NCBI GenBank assembly: GCA_025449845.1
Contig: JANWIP010000029.1
Span: 23,780-87,779, forward strand
Reading direction: 5' to 3'
Length of the DNA stretch: 64,000 nt
Origin: Solirubrobacteraceae bacterium
GTDB lineage: Bacteria; Actinomycetota; Thermoleophilia; Solirubrobacterales; Solirubrobacteraceae
Shown: positions 1 through 9,718 of the stretch, piece after piece
How positions within the stretch are numbered: position 1 is the first letter of the stretch
Layout: every line of letters starts with the position of its first letter
Program-made: the position numbers and the translations under genes
The notes under the pieces: generated by a model
Database searches by the model: none
Seen by the model: the letters and a program-made list of their open reading frames with translations, nothing else
What the model was told of the DNA's origin: nothing

Positions 1-301
1 TCACGCCGCCTATGCCACGGCCCGCTGCGCCGTGGTGCCGCTGCTGCAAGGCGGAGGCACGCCGCTGAAGCTGATCGAGGCATTGGCCCACGGCCTGCCC
101 GTGATCGCCACCTCGCGCGCGGTTGCGGGCCTGCAGGTACGTGGAGATGAGCACTGTCTGCTGGCCGACGACGCAAGGAGCTTCGCCGCCGCGCTCGTGC
201 GCGTGCTGCGCGAGGGGGCGCCGGAGATGGGCCGGCGCGGACGAGAGCTGGCGGCCGAGCGCTATTCGATCGAGGCGCTCAGCGGCCTGGTGAGGGAGTG
301 A
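1..301 (+). CDS. Glycosyltransferase (GT4/GT1-like), C-terminal fragment truncated by window start
   Basis: ORF open to the left edge; 'GGGTPLKLIEALAHGLPVIATSRAVAGLQV' matches the GT-B family EX7E-like donor-binding region. Confidence 0.8.
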   Translation, partial: HAAYATARCAVVPLLQGGGTPLKLIEALAHGLPVIATSRAVAGLQVRGDEHCLLADDARSFAAALVRVLREGAPEMGRRGRELAAERYSIEALSGLVRE

Positions 302-1502
302 GCAGCCGCCGAATCAGCTCCGCGCAGCGCTCGATGCCATCCTCGGGACGCATGCCCGGCAGCACCGGGCGCAGGGTGGAAGGCAGCAGGCGCCGAATGA
401 TCCGCGCCCGTCGGCCGAAGGCGACCACCGCGTCGAGTTCGCGCACCTGTGTCTCGAGGTCGATCGCACGCATGATCGCAAGCGGGCGAAAGCGCGTCAC
501 GGTGCACAGCGGGATGTCCCCCTCGACGGCCACCTCGTCGGTCACCAACACCACGTCCATACCCTGCGCTTGCAAGCCCTGGAGCCACTCGCGTGCCGCC
601 CGCCCCGAGCGCCCGCGCGGCGCCAGGGCAAGGATCTTGGGGTGGCCTATGCGCCGTCTGCCGAAATGCCCCGGTGTGGTGTCTTCCCCCTCCCCCTCCA
701 CCCAGGCTTCCTTGCTGAGGTCCTGCGTCACGGCGGGCTGCCTACGTGCCAGCACGAGCACCCACACGAGCGCGTCGGAGACCACGTCAAGTGAGATCTT
801 GAGCATGCCTCGCCAGCCGTCGCGCCAGCCCCCGTCAACAAGCGTGCGATAGACGAGCTTCGCCAGCGGTCGCACCACGATGCCGGTGAGGTAACCGCGG
901 GCCGAAGGCGGCGTGAGGTGGCGACTGTCCAGGCGCGCATAACTCCACATATCGCGTAGCGCTTCGCCCAGGCCGTCGGCGAGCTCGTGCTCAAGATCCC
1001 CCTCCAGCACCACCGGACGCTCGCGCGGCTGCACCCCCTCGTGCACCTCCCGTCGCTCGTCGTGGCGATAGGACGCGGGACGGAAGATCCGCGAGCGATA
1101 AGCCGGGTACTTCGCCGACGGGCCCAATAGGCGACCGAGGAAGCGATGGCGCAGCGGGCACAAGGCCAGTTCAATGCCGGGCGGCGGGGCGAGGAGCATT
1201 TCTTGGATGCTCGCCTGCAGGCGCGGGCAGAGACGCTCATCGGCATCCACCTCAACGACCCACTCACTGGTGGCGGCATCCAATGCCACGTTGCGCTGGA
1301 TCGCATAGCCGGGCCAGGGGCTCTCGATCACCACGGCTCCCGCCGCGCGAGCGATCTCCACGGTGCGGTCGCGCGAGCCGCCGTCGACAACGACGATCTC
1401 ATCGCAGAAAGCCACGCTCGCAAGCGCCGCCGGCAGATGCTCCTGCTCGTCCTGCACGATCAAGCAGGCGGTTATGCGCTCTCGGGGCACTGTGTCCTGC
1501 AC
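279..1502 (-). CDS. Glycosyltransferase family 2 with extra C-terminal domain
   Basis: 407 aa; 'ITACLIVQDEQEHLPAALASVAFCDEIVVVDGGSRDRTVEIA...VEVDADERL' is typical of WaaE/KdtX-like GT2. Confidence 0.85.
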   Translation of the reverse strand: MQDTVPRERITACLIVQDEQEHLPAALASVAFCDEIVVVDGGSRDRTVEIARAAGAVVIESPWPGYAIQRNVALDAATSEWVVEVDADERLCPRLQASIQEMLLAPPPGIELALCPLRHRFLGRLLGPSAKYPAYRSRIFRPASYRHDERREVHEGVQPRERPVVLEGDLEHELADGLGEALRDMWSYARLDSRHLTPPSARGYLTGIVVRPLAKLVYRTLVDGGWRDGWRGMLKISLDVVSDALVWVLVLARRQPAVTQDLSKEAWVEGEGEDTTPGHFGRRRIGHPKILALAPRGRSGRAAREWLQGLQAQGMDVVLVTDEVAVEGDIPLCTVTRFRPLAIMRAIDLETQVRELDAVVAFGRRARIIRRLLPSTLRPVLPGMRPEDGIERCAELIRRLLTPSPGR

Positions 1503-1676
1503 CTCTCCTCAACTTGGTCTGGGTTGGGGGCACGGCTGAGCGTGCAGTGGGCGAGATTGTATGGACGCCTGCCTCGTACGGACGCCAGCCTTGCCAGCGA
1601 TGGTGCACGACTGCAAGAACCACGGTTTCTGTCCGAGATGAGGACAGACAATCCATGTACGGTACAAACTACGCAG

Positions 1677-1705
1677 TTGACATAACAAGGCAGGCTGGTT
1701 AGCCT
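1677..1705 (+). promoter_or_regulatory. Putative sigma70-type promoter TTGACA-N17-TAGCCT
   Basis: TTGACA at 1677-1682, 17-nt spacer, TAGCCT at 1700-1705, upstream of a secreted glycosidase gene. Confidence 0.45.
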
Positions 1706-1731
1706 ACGGCCGAGTTGCGGGGGAGTACGAG

Positions 1732-1754
1732 GTGCCGGCCCAAAACGCCGGCAC
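1732..1754 (+). promoter_or_regulatory. Leader hairpin GTGCCGGC-loop-GCCGGCAC
   Basis: 8-bp perfect inverted repeat with 7-nt loop between promoter candidate and start codon. Confidence 0.4.
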
Positions 1755-1826
1755 GTTGATTTTGAGCTACGAACGCTTGCCTCATTTTGCTCAGGCTTGA
1801 GCGTCAGGGATGAAAGGGACTACCGA

Positions 1827-3974
1827 ATGAAAACAACGCCATCAGGCAGGCGCGATAGAACTTATGCCATGAGCTCGGTCTCCAGTGGGCAGCGCATGCG
1901 CTCATTGCATCGCCTGCGCTTGCGCTCCACGCTCGCTGTACTGCTGGTGGCTGGTCTCTTCGTCGGCCTGCTCTCCTGCGCGGGTGTCGCTTCCGCGGAT
2001 CCCGCGACCGAAGCCGCCAATGCTGCCGAAGCCGCGTTGCTGTCCAGCGGCGTGGATGCCCCGGCGCTCACGGTCTCGGGGGGAACAGTCCAGTGGACTC
2101 CCGTCGCGCTTGAGAGCTCCTACAGCGTGGCCATCTCAAACGCCGAACGTGGCGCGACCAACCGCGTAACGCGGTACCTGACAATCGAACGAGCGCCGGG
2201 TGGGACCCAGTCCTACACACCCAAGCTGGAACCAGGAGAAACGGTGTATGTAGGCGTGAGTGCGGACGGGGGCGCGACATGGTCTGAAGAAGAGGCCACC
2301 GTCAGCGCACCGGTCTCAGAACCTACGGCCCCCACGCTGAGTGTCCACGGCGGCACCGTCCAGTGGAAATCGCTGGGGCCTGAGAGCTCCTATGGGGTCG
2401 CCATCTCCAACGATGTGCGCGGCGCCAGCGACAGGGTCACGCACTATCTGACGCTCCCGCGCCAGAGCGGCGAAGCCCAGTCCTACACACCCAAGCTGGA
2501 AGCTGGAGAAACGCTGTATGTAGGGGTCACGGCCGACAGCGGTGAAACATGGTCGCCGGCAGAGGTCACCGTTTCCGCACCCGCCTCAGAACCGGAACCG
2601 GAACCAGAGCCCCAGCCGGAACCCGAACCGGCTCCCGAACTTGAACCGGAACCAGAACCGGCGCCCGAACCCAAAGAACCCGAAGCGCCCACACCAATCC
2701 CGTCGGCACCGGTGCTGAGCGTGCACGGCACCACGCTCACCTGGAAAGCGATTCCCGGGGTGAGCGGCTATACGCTCGCCACCATCCGCAATGCCACCAC
2801 GACACGCAATACGACCTATCGGGCAATAGGCGCCGCCAACTTCGTCACGCCGCCTGCCGTGCCCGGCCAGACGATCAGCTATGGGCTTGCCGCTCGCACT
2901 CCGGTTGGGGGCCCCTGGGCGCAGGAGGTGTCGATCACCTACCCGCCGCCGACCAAGCCCCCGCCCAGCGAACCGCCTCCTTCCGAACCGCCCCCCTCAC
3001 CCACGTTTGGGCTGCCGTTCGTGAAGGGCGTCGATGCCAACCTGCAAGGCTGGGGTATCAACAACCTCCCCCAGATCGCCGCGGAGATGAACTCCCTCGG
3101 CGTGAACTGGGAGCGCGAGGACCTGTCCTGGGGGAGCATCGAGCCCCAGAAGGGTGTCTTCAACTGGTCGGGCTTTGACAGGACCGTTGCGGCCGCCAAG
3201 GAACGTGGCATCACGATCCTGCCGATCGTCGGCTACGCCCCATCCTGGACCGGCCCGACAAACTCCGCGGCCTACGCCGAATTCGTCGCGGCAGCCGTCG
3301 CCCGTTACGGCCCCGGCACCTCAGCGAACCTGCAGTGGTGGGAGCTATGGAACGAGCCCTACTTCGCCTACGCCTGGTCCGGGCATACCCCCGAACCAGA
3401 GGCCTACGGACGGGACGCGCTGGCAGCGGCTCAGGCAGCCAAGGCTGTTGCGCCATCGGTCAAGCTGCTCGTCGCCGCGGATTACCAGGAGTCGTCCCAG
3501 ACCGGCGGCTCGAGCTCGGAACAGAAGACCTGGGTCAACGATATGTTCGCGGCCGCGCCGACGCTGGGCAAGTGGATCGACGGCGTATCGGTGCACCCTT
3601 ACGGCGGCGATCCCGCGCTGTCGCTCAAGGAAGCCGGCGGATACCTTGACACCAGTGGCAAATGGGGCTTTCAGCGGATCGACACGGTCCGCGGCAAGTT
3701 CCTCGCGCACGGCGTGAACGTGCCCTTCTGGATCACCGAGGAGGGTTGGTCTACGTGGGATATGAGCGAAGAAACGGTCGCGCGGAACTACGCCGACCTG
3801 TTCCCCCAGATCAAAGCCCGCCCCTGGATCAGGGCACTCTTCCCATTTGGTCTGCGCGAAGGCACCGCGCACCCCACCAATGACCAGGCCGCCTTTGGCC
3901 TGCTGAAGTTCGGCACCTGGCAGCCCAAGGCCTCCTGGACCTTCATCCAGGAAGGCTTCAAGACGCTCAACTGA
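1827..3974 (+). CDS. Secreted modular glycoside hydrolase (GH39/PslG-like TIM barrel) with N-terminal Fn3-like repeats and Pro/Glu linker
   Basis: ORF opens at 1797 (TTG); ATG at 1827 has upstream AAAGG. Signal-type hydrophobic N-terminus; 'WWELWNEPYFAYAW' (acid/base E) and 'FWITEEGWST' (nucleophile E); PEPEPQPEPEP linker. Confidence 0.8.
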   Translation: MKTTPSGRRDRTYAMSSVSSGQRMRSLHRLRLRSTLAVLLVAGLFVGLLSCAGVASADPATEAANAAEAALLSSGVDAPALTVSGGTVQWTPVALESSYSVAISNAERGATNRVTRYLTIERAPGGTQSYTPKLEPGETVYVGVSADGGATWSEEEATVSAPVSEPTAPTLSVHGGTVQWKSLGPESSYGVAISNDVRGASDRVTHYLTLPRQSGEAQSYTPKLEAGETLYVGVTADSGETWSPAEVTVSAPASEPEPEPEPQPEPEPAPELEPEPEPAPEPKEPEAPTPIPSAPVLSVHGTTLTWKAIPGVSGYTLATIRNATTTRNTTYRAIGAANFVTPPAVPGQTISYGLAARTPVGGPWAQEVSITYPPPTKPPPSEPPPSEPPPSPTFGLPFVKGVDANLQGWGINNLPQIAAEMNSLGVNWEREDLSWGSIEPQKGVFNWSGFDRTVAAAKERGITILPIVGYAPSWTGPTNSAAYAEFVAAAVARYGPGTSANLQWWELWNEPYFAYAWSGHTPEPEAYGRDALAAAQAAKAVAPSVKLLVAADYQESSQTGGSSSEQKTWVNDMFAAAPTLGKWIDGVSVHPYGGDPALSLKEAGGYLDTSGKWGFQRIDTVRGKFLAHGVNVPFWITEEGWSTWDMSEETVARNYADLFPQIKARPWIRALFPFGLREGTAHPTNDQAAFGLLKFGTWQPKASWTFIQEGFKTLN

Positions 3975-3990
3975 GCAGCAGCTTGATCGA

Positions 3991-4024
3991 TTACCGCATG
4001 CGGCGGGGACGCCGCGTGCGGTAA
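3991..4024 (+). terminator. Strong GC hairpin downstream of glycosidase gene (I-shaped terminator candidate)
   Basis: TTACCGCA...TGCGGTAA with GCGGCG/CGCCGC inner stem, 17 nt after the stop codon. Confidence 0.55.
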
Positions 4025-4378
4025 CGCTGCTCATCCGTCCAGGAGCTTTGCCTAGCGGCGTCCACGCCCGCCTGGACACAACAGCAGCCCCATATCGCCA
4101 ATACCGGCGGGGGTTTTCCGCTGCTCGGGGGTGGCTTGCGCGGCTGAGTCGGGCGGCTGAGCAGACGAAACGCCCAGTTAGCCACGCAGACGCTCAAGGA
4201 TGCCTGATCCTCGCCGAAAGATTCCCTGCAGGCCTCAAGAAAGCGGCGCTTTAGCCCCCCCTTTCCGGATTGCCCCGGAAATGCGCCAGACAAATCCCGA
4301 TAAAGGCACCCCCGTCGCGAGGCGGGCTCGCACAGCCAGGGGTCTCTCTGAGACAGCCCAGCCTCCGAAGGAGAAGCA

Positions 4379-6655
4379 ATGCTCACAGCGCTGTTGCATC
4401 GCCGATGGCCGTCCAGCAGGTTCCTGGCATCGCTCTTCCTGACCAGTCTGGCTCTCCTGACAGCTGGCACTGCGGCAGCGCGGCCCACCTACTCCTCCCA
4501 AACTTCGGCCACATCGAGCGCGCTGGATGCGGCAGCCGCGGCGAATATCCACGCCGACCGCGCACTGGTGGCCGGAGCAAGGGCTTTGCGCGCCTGCCAA
4601 GTCAAGCACCGCCGGCGCTGCAATGCCGCACAGAAGGCCCTCCAGCGCGCCGGACGTCGCCTGGCCAATGGTGAGAGCCGCCTCTCGCGACTGGCGCGCG
4701 GCAGCAGCCGGGCGATCAGTGCATCCAGCGCGACACAGGCACCCCAAATCACCATATCCGGTCAGACGGTGAGCTGGAACAGGCCCGGCAGGGCGCACCA
4801 GTTCGTATTCGTGCGCAAGGTCCAAGGGGAGGCTGCCCAGTACTCGGTCATCAACGGCATCTCGACCACGCCGCCGCCCGTGCCCGGCTTCAGCGTCCGC
4901 TACAGCGTGCGCACCAACGTCAGAGGCTCGGTGTGGGCGCACGAGAAGTCGATCTCCTATCCGGCGCCCGCGACCCTGGGCACGCCGCCGAGCGAACCCC
5001 CAGCAGGCGAACTACCCGCAAGCGAAACGCCCGCGAGCACCCCACCACCCACAAGCACCCCCCCCACAAGCCCGCCCACAAGCACCCCGCCGAGCGACCC
5101 CCAGACGGCGCCGATCATCACGGTCTCCGGGCAGACCTTGACCTGGGTGCAGATCGCCAACGTCAACACCTACGTGTTGGTGAGCAAGGTTGCGGGCCAG
5201 GCGGATCAGTACACAACGGTGAGTGGTAACTCGATCACCCCACCGGCGGTGGCAGGCGCGACGGTCAGCTACAGCGTGCGCACCGCCGTCGAAGGCAGTG
5301 CCTGGGCACCCGAAGTGTCGATCGTCTACCCGCGGAGCGCCCCCGCCACGCCAGTGTTGAGCGTGCACGGGGATACGGTCTCCTGGACGGCGATTCCGGG
5401 GATCACGGCCTACAAGTTGGCCACCGTGCGAAACCCCGGTACCAACCGCGCAACGAGCTACCAACAGGTCACTGGCACCAGCTTCACTCCCCCGGCGGTA
5501 CCCGGTCAGACCGTCAACTACGGGCTGGCCGCCAGCGCTCCCACCAAGGGCGCCTGGGCGCATGAGGTGTCGATCACCTACGCCGCGCAGACTCCCGCGC
5601 CCAGCGAACCGCCGAGCACGCCCCCACCGCCAAGCAACCCTGAACCGCCGAGCAGCCCCGAACCGCCCAGCGGCTCCTCGGAAACTTTCGGCTTGCCGTT
5701 TGCGAAGGGCGTCGATGCGAATCTCGAGGGATGGGGTACCAATAACCTCCCGGAAATCGCCTCGGAGATGAGCTCGCTCGGCGTGAACTGGGAGCGCGAG
5801 GACCTGTCCTGGGGGAGCATCGAGCCCCAGAAGGGCGTCTTTGACTGGTCGCGCTTCGACAAGACCGTGACGGCCGCCAAGGAACATGGCATCACGATCC
5901 TGCCGATCGTCGGCTACGCACCATCCTGGACCAGCCCAACCGACAGCGCTGCCTACGCCGAATTCGTCGCGGCGGCGGTCGCGCGGTATGGGCCGGGCAC
6001 GACGGACAACCTGCAGTGGTGGGAGCTGTGGAACGAGCCCTACTTCGCCTACGCCTGGTCCGGGCATATGCCCGAACCGGAGGCCTACGCCAAGGACGTG
6101 CTCGCGGCCGCCGAAGCGGCCAAGGCGCTCGCCCCGTCGGTCAAGCTGCTGGTCGCGGCCGACTACCAGGAGTCAGCCCAGACCGGCGGCTCCAGCAAGG
6201 AACAGAAGACCTGGGTCGATGACATGTTCACGGCCGCCCCGACGCTCGGCAGGTGGATCGACGGCGTATCGGTGCACCCCTACGGCGGCGACCCCGCGCT
6301 GCCGCTGAAGCAAAAGGGCGGATACCTCGATACGAGCGGCAAGTGGGGCTTTCAGCGGATCGACACGATCCGCGAAAAGTTCCTTGCGCACGGCGTCAAC
6401 GTGCCCTTCTGGATCACCGAGGAGGGCTGGTCGACCTGGAACATGAGCGAAGAAACGGTCGCGCACAACTACGCCGACCTCTTCCCCCAGATCAAAGCGC
6501 GCCCCTGGATCAGGGCCCTGTTCCCCTTTGGCCTGCGCGAAGGCACCGCGCACCCCACCAACGACCAGGCCGCCTACGGGCTGCTGAAGTACGGCACCTG
6601 GCAGCCCAAGGCATCTTGGACAATCATGCAAGAAGGGTTTAAGACGCTCAGCTGA
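4379..6655 (+). CDS. Secreted modular glycoside hydrolase (GH39/PslG-like), tandem paralogue of the 1827-3974 gene
   Basis: 758 aa; catalytic domain nearly identical to upstream paralogue; RBS GGAG before ATG; Fn3-like repeats with Pro/Ser/Thr linker. Confidence 0.82.
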   Translation: MLTALLHRRWPSSRFLASLFLTSLALLTAGTAAARPTYSSQTSATSSALDAAAAANIHADRALVAGARALRACQVKHRRRCNAAQKALQRAGRRLANGESRLSRLARGSSRAISASSATQAPQITISGQTVSWNRPGRAHQFVFVRKVQGEAAQYSVINGISTTPPPVPGFSVRYSVRTNVRGSVWAHEKSISYPAPATLGTPPSEPPAGELPASETPASTPPPTSTPPTSPPTSTPPSDPQTAPIITVSGQTLTWVQIANVNTYVLVSKVAGQADQYTTVSGNSITPPAVAGATVSYSVRTAVEGSAWAPEVSIVYPRSAPATPVLSVHGDTVSWTAIPGITAYKLATVRNPGTNRATSYQQVTGTSFTPPAVPGQTVNYGLAASAPTKGAWAHEVSITYAAQTPAPSEPPSTPPPPSNPEPPSSPEPPSGSSETFGLPFAKGVDANLEGWGTNNLPEIASEMSSLGVNWEREDLSWGSIEPQKGVFDWSRFDKTVTAAKEHGITILPIVGYAPSWTSPTDSAAYAEFVAAAVARYGPGTTDNLQWWELWNEPYFAYAWSGHMPEPEAYAKDVLAAAEAAKALAPSVKLLVAADYQESAQTGGSSKEQKTWVDDMFTAAPTLGRWIDGVSVHPYGGDPALPLKQKGGYLDTSGKWGFQRIDTIREKFLAHGVNVPFWITEEGWSTWNMSEETVAHNYADLFPQIKARPWIRALFPFGLREGTAHPTNDQAAYGLLKYGTWQPKASWTIMQEGFKTLS

Positions 6656-6704
6656 AAAAATGCTGATGCATGAGAAGAGCAACAGCCGCCGCTAGCATCC
6701 TGGG

Positions 6705-8078
6705 GTGTCGATGAACGCAACGCGCCGCTGGGCCGTCCTCGCCACGGGAGCGATCCTGCTGGGACTCGCCGGCGGGGCGCTGGCCGACAAGCGCCCGAGC
6801 ACGATGATCGTGCTTTGCCTCATCACCGCCGCGGTCCTCGCTTTGGCGATGCTCGGCGATCGAGCCTTTCCCTGGGCGATCGTGATGGTGGCGGTGATTC
6901 CCTGGTTCCCGTTCACCGAGCACTCCGAAGCGCCGAGTGGGATCAATCAGAAGGCGATCTGCACAGCGGTCGCCGTCGCGCCGCTGCTGCCGTGGCTGTG
7001 GTCGCTGGCTGTTGGGGGCCGACGTACGCGACCCAGCCCGCGCGCCCTGCTGATGGGTCTGGTGTTTGCCGGCCTGACGCTGCTGATCTTCCAGACACTC
7101 GGAGGTGTCTCCAAGATGATCGACACCCAGGTCGTCGGCTTTCTGTTCATCGGCGTATCCTTTCTCTGCGCGCGTCGCTTCGTGGACCTGCGCGGCTGGC
7201 CAGAGGCCGGCTTCGCCGGCCTCTGCATCCTGCTGCTGCTGGGAGTGGATGCGGCGGTCACCTCGCCCGGAGCGCGGGTCGGATATTTCTCCGGGTACCC
7301 AATAACCTACGGCGCGCTAGTCGTGGGCCTGCTGCCGGTTGGCCTGTTGTATGCCTACGGCCGCTCGCGGCTCTTGGCAGGTGTCATCGCCGCGACCACC
7401 GGGGTCCTGCTGGTGCTCAGCGAATCGCGCAGCGCATGGGTCGCCGCGGTCGTGATGCTGCTCGTGCTCGTCGCACTGCTGGCGCGGCGCGGAAACCTAC
7501 GTGCACTGTCGCTGATCGGAGCCACGGCGTTGCTCGTCGTGACCCTCATCATCGGCACCGGCTCGCTGCACAAAGTCGTCGAACAGCGACTCAGCGCCAA
7601 AAACACCAACAGCATCTCGGTCACGCACCGCGCTTGGAGCTACAACTACGCGACCACCCAGATCGGCAAGAACCCACTGTTCGGCGCCGGAGCTCCGGGC
7701 TTCGCGGCCATACAAGCGGCGAATCTCACAAGCATCGGGGCGATCGACAATGGCTATCTGTCGGTCACCGTGGACATGGGTCTGATCGGTCTCATGGTCG
7801 CGTTCATCCCGATCATGGTCGCACTGGCCTTCCTGTTGCGCTGCCTGCGTCTCGGCGCGGCTCCCCCGCTGGAGGTCGCGCTCGCGCTGGGAATCGTGGG
7901 CATTGCCGTCGTCACTGCCTTCTATGACAGCTTCTACTGGGCGCAGCTGGACCTGCTGATGGGCGCCATGGGAGGTGTGCTGTCGGTGCGGATCTACGAG
8001 ATCGTGCCTGCCAGGGCGGCTCGAAGGGAAGAAGCCGTCGAACGCGAGCCCGCACTCGGGCTGCTCACGGCTCAGTAG
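6705..8078 (+). CDS. O-antigen ligase/polymerase family membrane protein (Wzy/WaaL-like)
   Basis: 457 aa with multiple TM segments; 'LSESRSAWVAAVVMLLVLVALL' and 'NPLFGAGAPGFAAI...DNGYLSVTVDMGLIGLM' typical of the Wzy_C superfamily. Confidence 0.8.
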   Translation: MSMNATRRWAVLATGAILLGLAGGALADKRPSTMIVLCLITAAVLALAMLGDRAFPWAIVMVAVIPWFPFTEHSEAPSGINQKAICTAVAVAPLLPWLWSLAVGGRRTRPSPRALLMGLVFAGLTLLIFQTLGGVSKMIDTQVVGFLFIGVSFLCARRFVDLRGWPEAGFAGLCILLLLGVDAAVTSPGARVGYFSGYPITYGALVVGLLPVGLLYAYGRSRLLAGVIAATTGVLLVLSESRSAWVAAVVMLLVLVALLARRGNLRALSLIGATALLVVTLIIGTGSLHKVVEQRLSAKNTNSISVTHRAWSYNYATTQIGKNPLFGAGAPGFAAIQAANLTSIGAIDNGYLSVTVDMGLIGLMVAFIPIMVALAFLLRCLRLGAAPPLEVALALGIVGIAVVTAFYDSFYWAQLDLLMGAMGGVLSVRIYEIVPARAARREEAVEREPALGLLTAQ

Positions 8079-8085
8079 GCACCGC

Positions 8086-8121
8086 GCGCGGCTGCGCAAA
8101 GAAGCGCGGCTGCGCAGAGAA
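8086..8121. repeat. Tandem 18-bp repeat x2 between convergent genes
   Basis: GCGCGGCTGCGCAAAGAA followed by GCGCGGCTGCGCAGAGAA. Confidence 0.85.
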
Positions 8122-8125
8122 GGGC

Positions 8126-9718
8126 TCAGGTAGGCGTCGAGACACGGGGCCGGGCGACCTCCTCGCGATCCCCGTTGTCGCCGGCCTTGCCGCCGGGCCT
8201 GCTGCCGGGTTTGCGCGGCGTCTCGCTGTAGTAGTACTCGCCATCGATCGACCCGGTCACCCCTGTGATCACCAGGCCGAAGACCTTGCGCCCGCTCTGC
8301 TCGAGGATGCGCCGGGCGGAACGGACCCGGTCGCGGCGGCTTGAGCCCGCGCGGGCCACCAGGATCACGCCGTCTATCTCGGGCAACTGGATCAGCACAC
8401 GAGTATCGGCGACCGGCAGCAGCGGGGGTGAATCGATGATCACGACTTCGGCGTTTTCGCGCACCCCCGCGACCACCGCGGACATCCGCCCCGCGCTGAG
8501 CAGATCCGCGGAGTTCGGCGGATTTATGCCGCTGGGCAGGATCGAGAGGTTGGGGTCTCCGGGCCGGGTGATGAGATAGTCGTTCAGAGCGCCTTCGGAT
8601 ATCAACAGGTCGGAGAGGCCAGGGGCATCCGAGTCCACGCCCAGTTGCGCAGCCGCTGTGGGACGGCGCATGTCGGCCTCGATCAGGATCACGCTCCGGC
8701 CGACGGCCGCAAGCGCACAGGAAAGGTTGACCGCGACGGTGCTCTTGCCCTCGCTCTCCTCGGCGCTCGTGATCACGAAGCAGCGCGCCGCGCCGGTCGG
8801 ATCGACAAAGCGCAGGCTCTCGCGCAGCATGCGGTATGCCTCGCCGGCCGGTCCGACGAGCTGAGCGGCGACCGCTCCCCCCCGTGGGGGCCGTGTCTGG
8901 GGGATGCTGGCGATCACCGGATAGCCGCCGTAGGCGCGCTCGATGTCCTCGAAGGTCTTCAGCCTGCGGTCGAGGAAATCGACGAGCAGCGCGAGCCCGC
9001 AGCCGAGGAACAGCCCGATCACACCCCCGAGGAGCGCATCGCGCTTGGGCTTGGGCGCCACCGGCACGCCATTCGGCTGGGCGGCGGCGATGACCTCGCC
9101 GTTGCCCGTCTGCAAGGCCCTCAGCACCCGTAACTGGCGCAGGCTGTTTTCGAGCTTGGGCTTTTCGGCCGGCGAGGCAGTCGCCAGCGACTGGATGACG
9201 AGTTCCTCTGCCTGGGAGACCAAGGCCCTGTCGGTTTCGCGCCTGTAGCTGATGTACCCAGCGGCAAAAGCATTGGCAACCGCCGCTGCATCCGCCGGCG
9301 TCGATCGCTTGGCCTGGATCTCGGCGATATTGGCGTTGGAGCTCGGGGAGACCGAGATCGAGCCAAGCAGCGCTTCTGGCGATTCCTGGGAATGGAGAAG
9401 CTTTTGCGCCTCCTCGGCGACGCTGATCGAGGTGACGACGTCGATGTTGGTCTGGGTCGTGCGCTGCGGTTCTTCGGCCCCCTGCTGGTAGAGACCACTC
9501 CCGAACAGCGCCTGGGCGAAGCCCGGTTCGCGGAACAGCAGCTGAGAGGTGGAGCTGTACTGCTTGGGCTTGTGCAGCGAAAGCGCCGTGGCAGCGGTGA
9601 TGCTGACGAGGAATACGACGATCACGATCAACTTGCGCCGCCAGAGCACAGACAGCAGCTCGAAGGGCGAGATGGTAGGAGCTGCCTGGCGATCGAGCGG
9701 GGGATCGTTAACGGCCAC
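8126..9718 (-). CDS. Chain-length determinant (Wzz) / BY-type tyrosine kinase fusion (CpsCD/Wzc-like)
   Basis: 530 aa; Wzz TMs; Walker A 'SAEESEGKSTVAVNLSCALA', 'ILIEADMRRP'; C-terminal Tyr cluster 'EYYYSE'. Confidence 0.92.
   Translation of the reverse strand: MAVNDPPLDRQAAPTISPFELLSVLWRRKLIVIVVFLVSITAATALSLHKPKQYSSTSQLLFREPGFAQALFGSGLYQQGAEEPQRTTQTNIDVVTSISVAEEAQKLLHSQESPEALLGSISVSPSSNANIAEIQAKRSTPADAAAVANAFAAGYISYRRETDRALVSQAEELVIQSLATASPAEKPKLENSLRQLRVLRALQTGNGEVIAAAQPNGVPVAPKPKRDALLGGVIGLFLGCGLALLVDFLDRRLKTFEDIERAYGGYPVIASIPQTRPPRGGAVAAQLVGPAGEAYRMLRESLRFVDPTGAARCFVITSAEESEGKSTVAVNLSCALAAVGRSVILIEADMRRPTAAAQLGVDSDAPGLSDLLISEGALNDYLITRPGDPNLSILPSGINPPNSADLLSAGRMSAVVAGVRENAEVVIIDSPPLLPVADTRVLIQLPEIDGVILVARAGSSRRDRVRSARRILEQSGRKVFGLVITGVTGSIDGEYYYSETPRKPGSRPGGKAGDNGDREEVARPRVSTPT

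Noticed and set aside
1700-1800. c-di-GMP-I (GEMM) riboswitch suspicion from 'GGCCGAGTTGCGG'
   Set aside because: Only one fragment resembles the motif; the conserved GAAA tetraloop, receptor and GACGCAAAGCC-like segment are absent.
5012-6067. 351-aa minus-strand ORF
   Set aside because: Antisense to the GH39-like gene; high-GC shadow ORF with low-complexity Arg/Gly-rich translation and no recognisable motifs.
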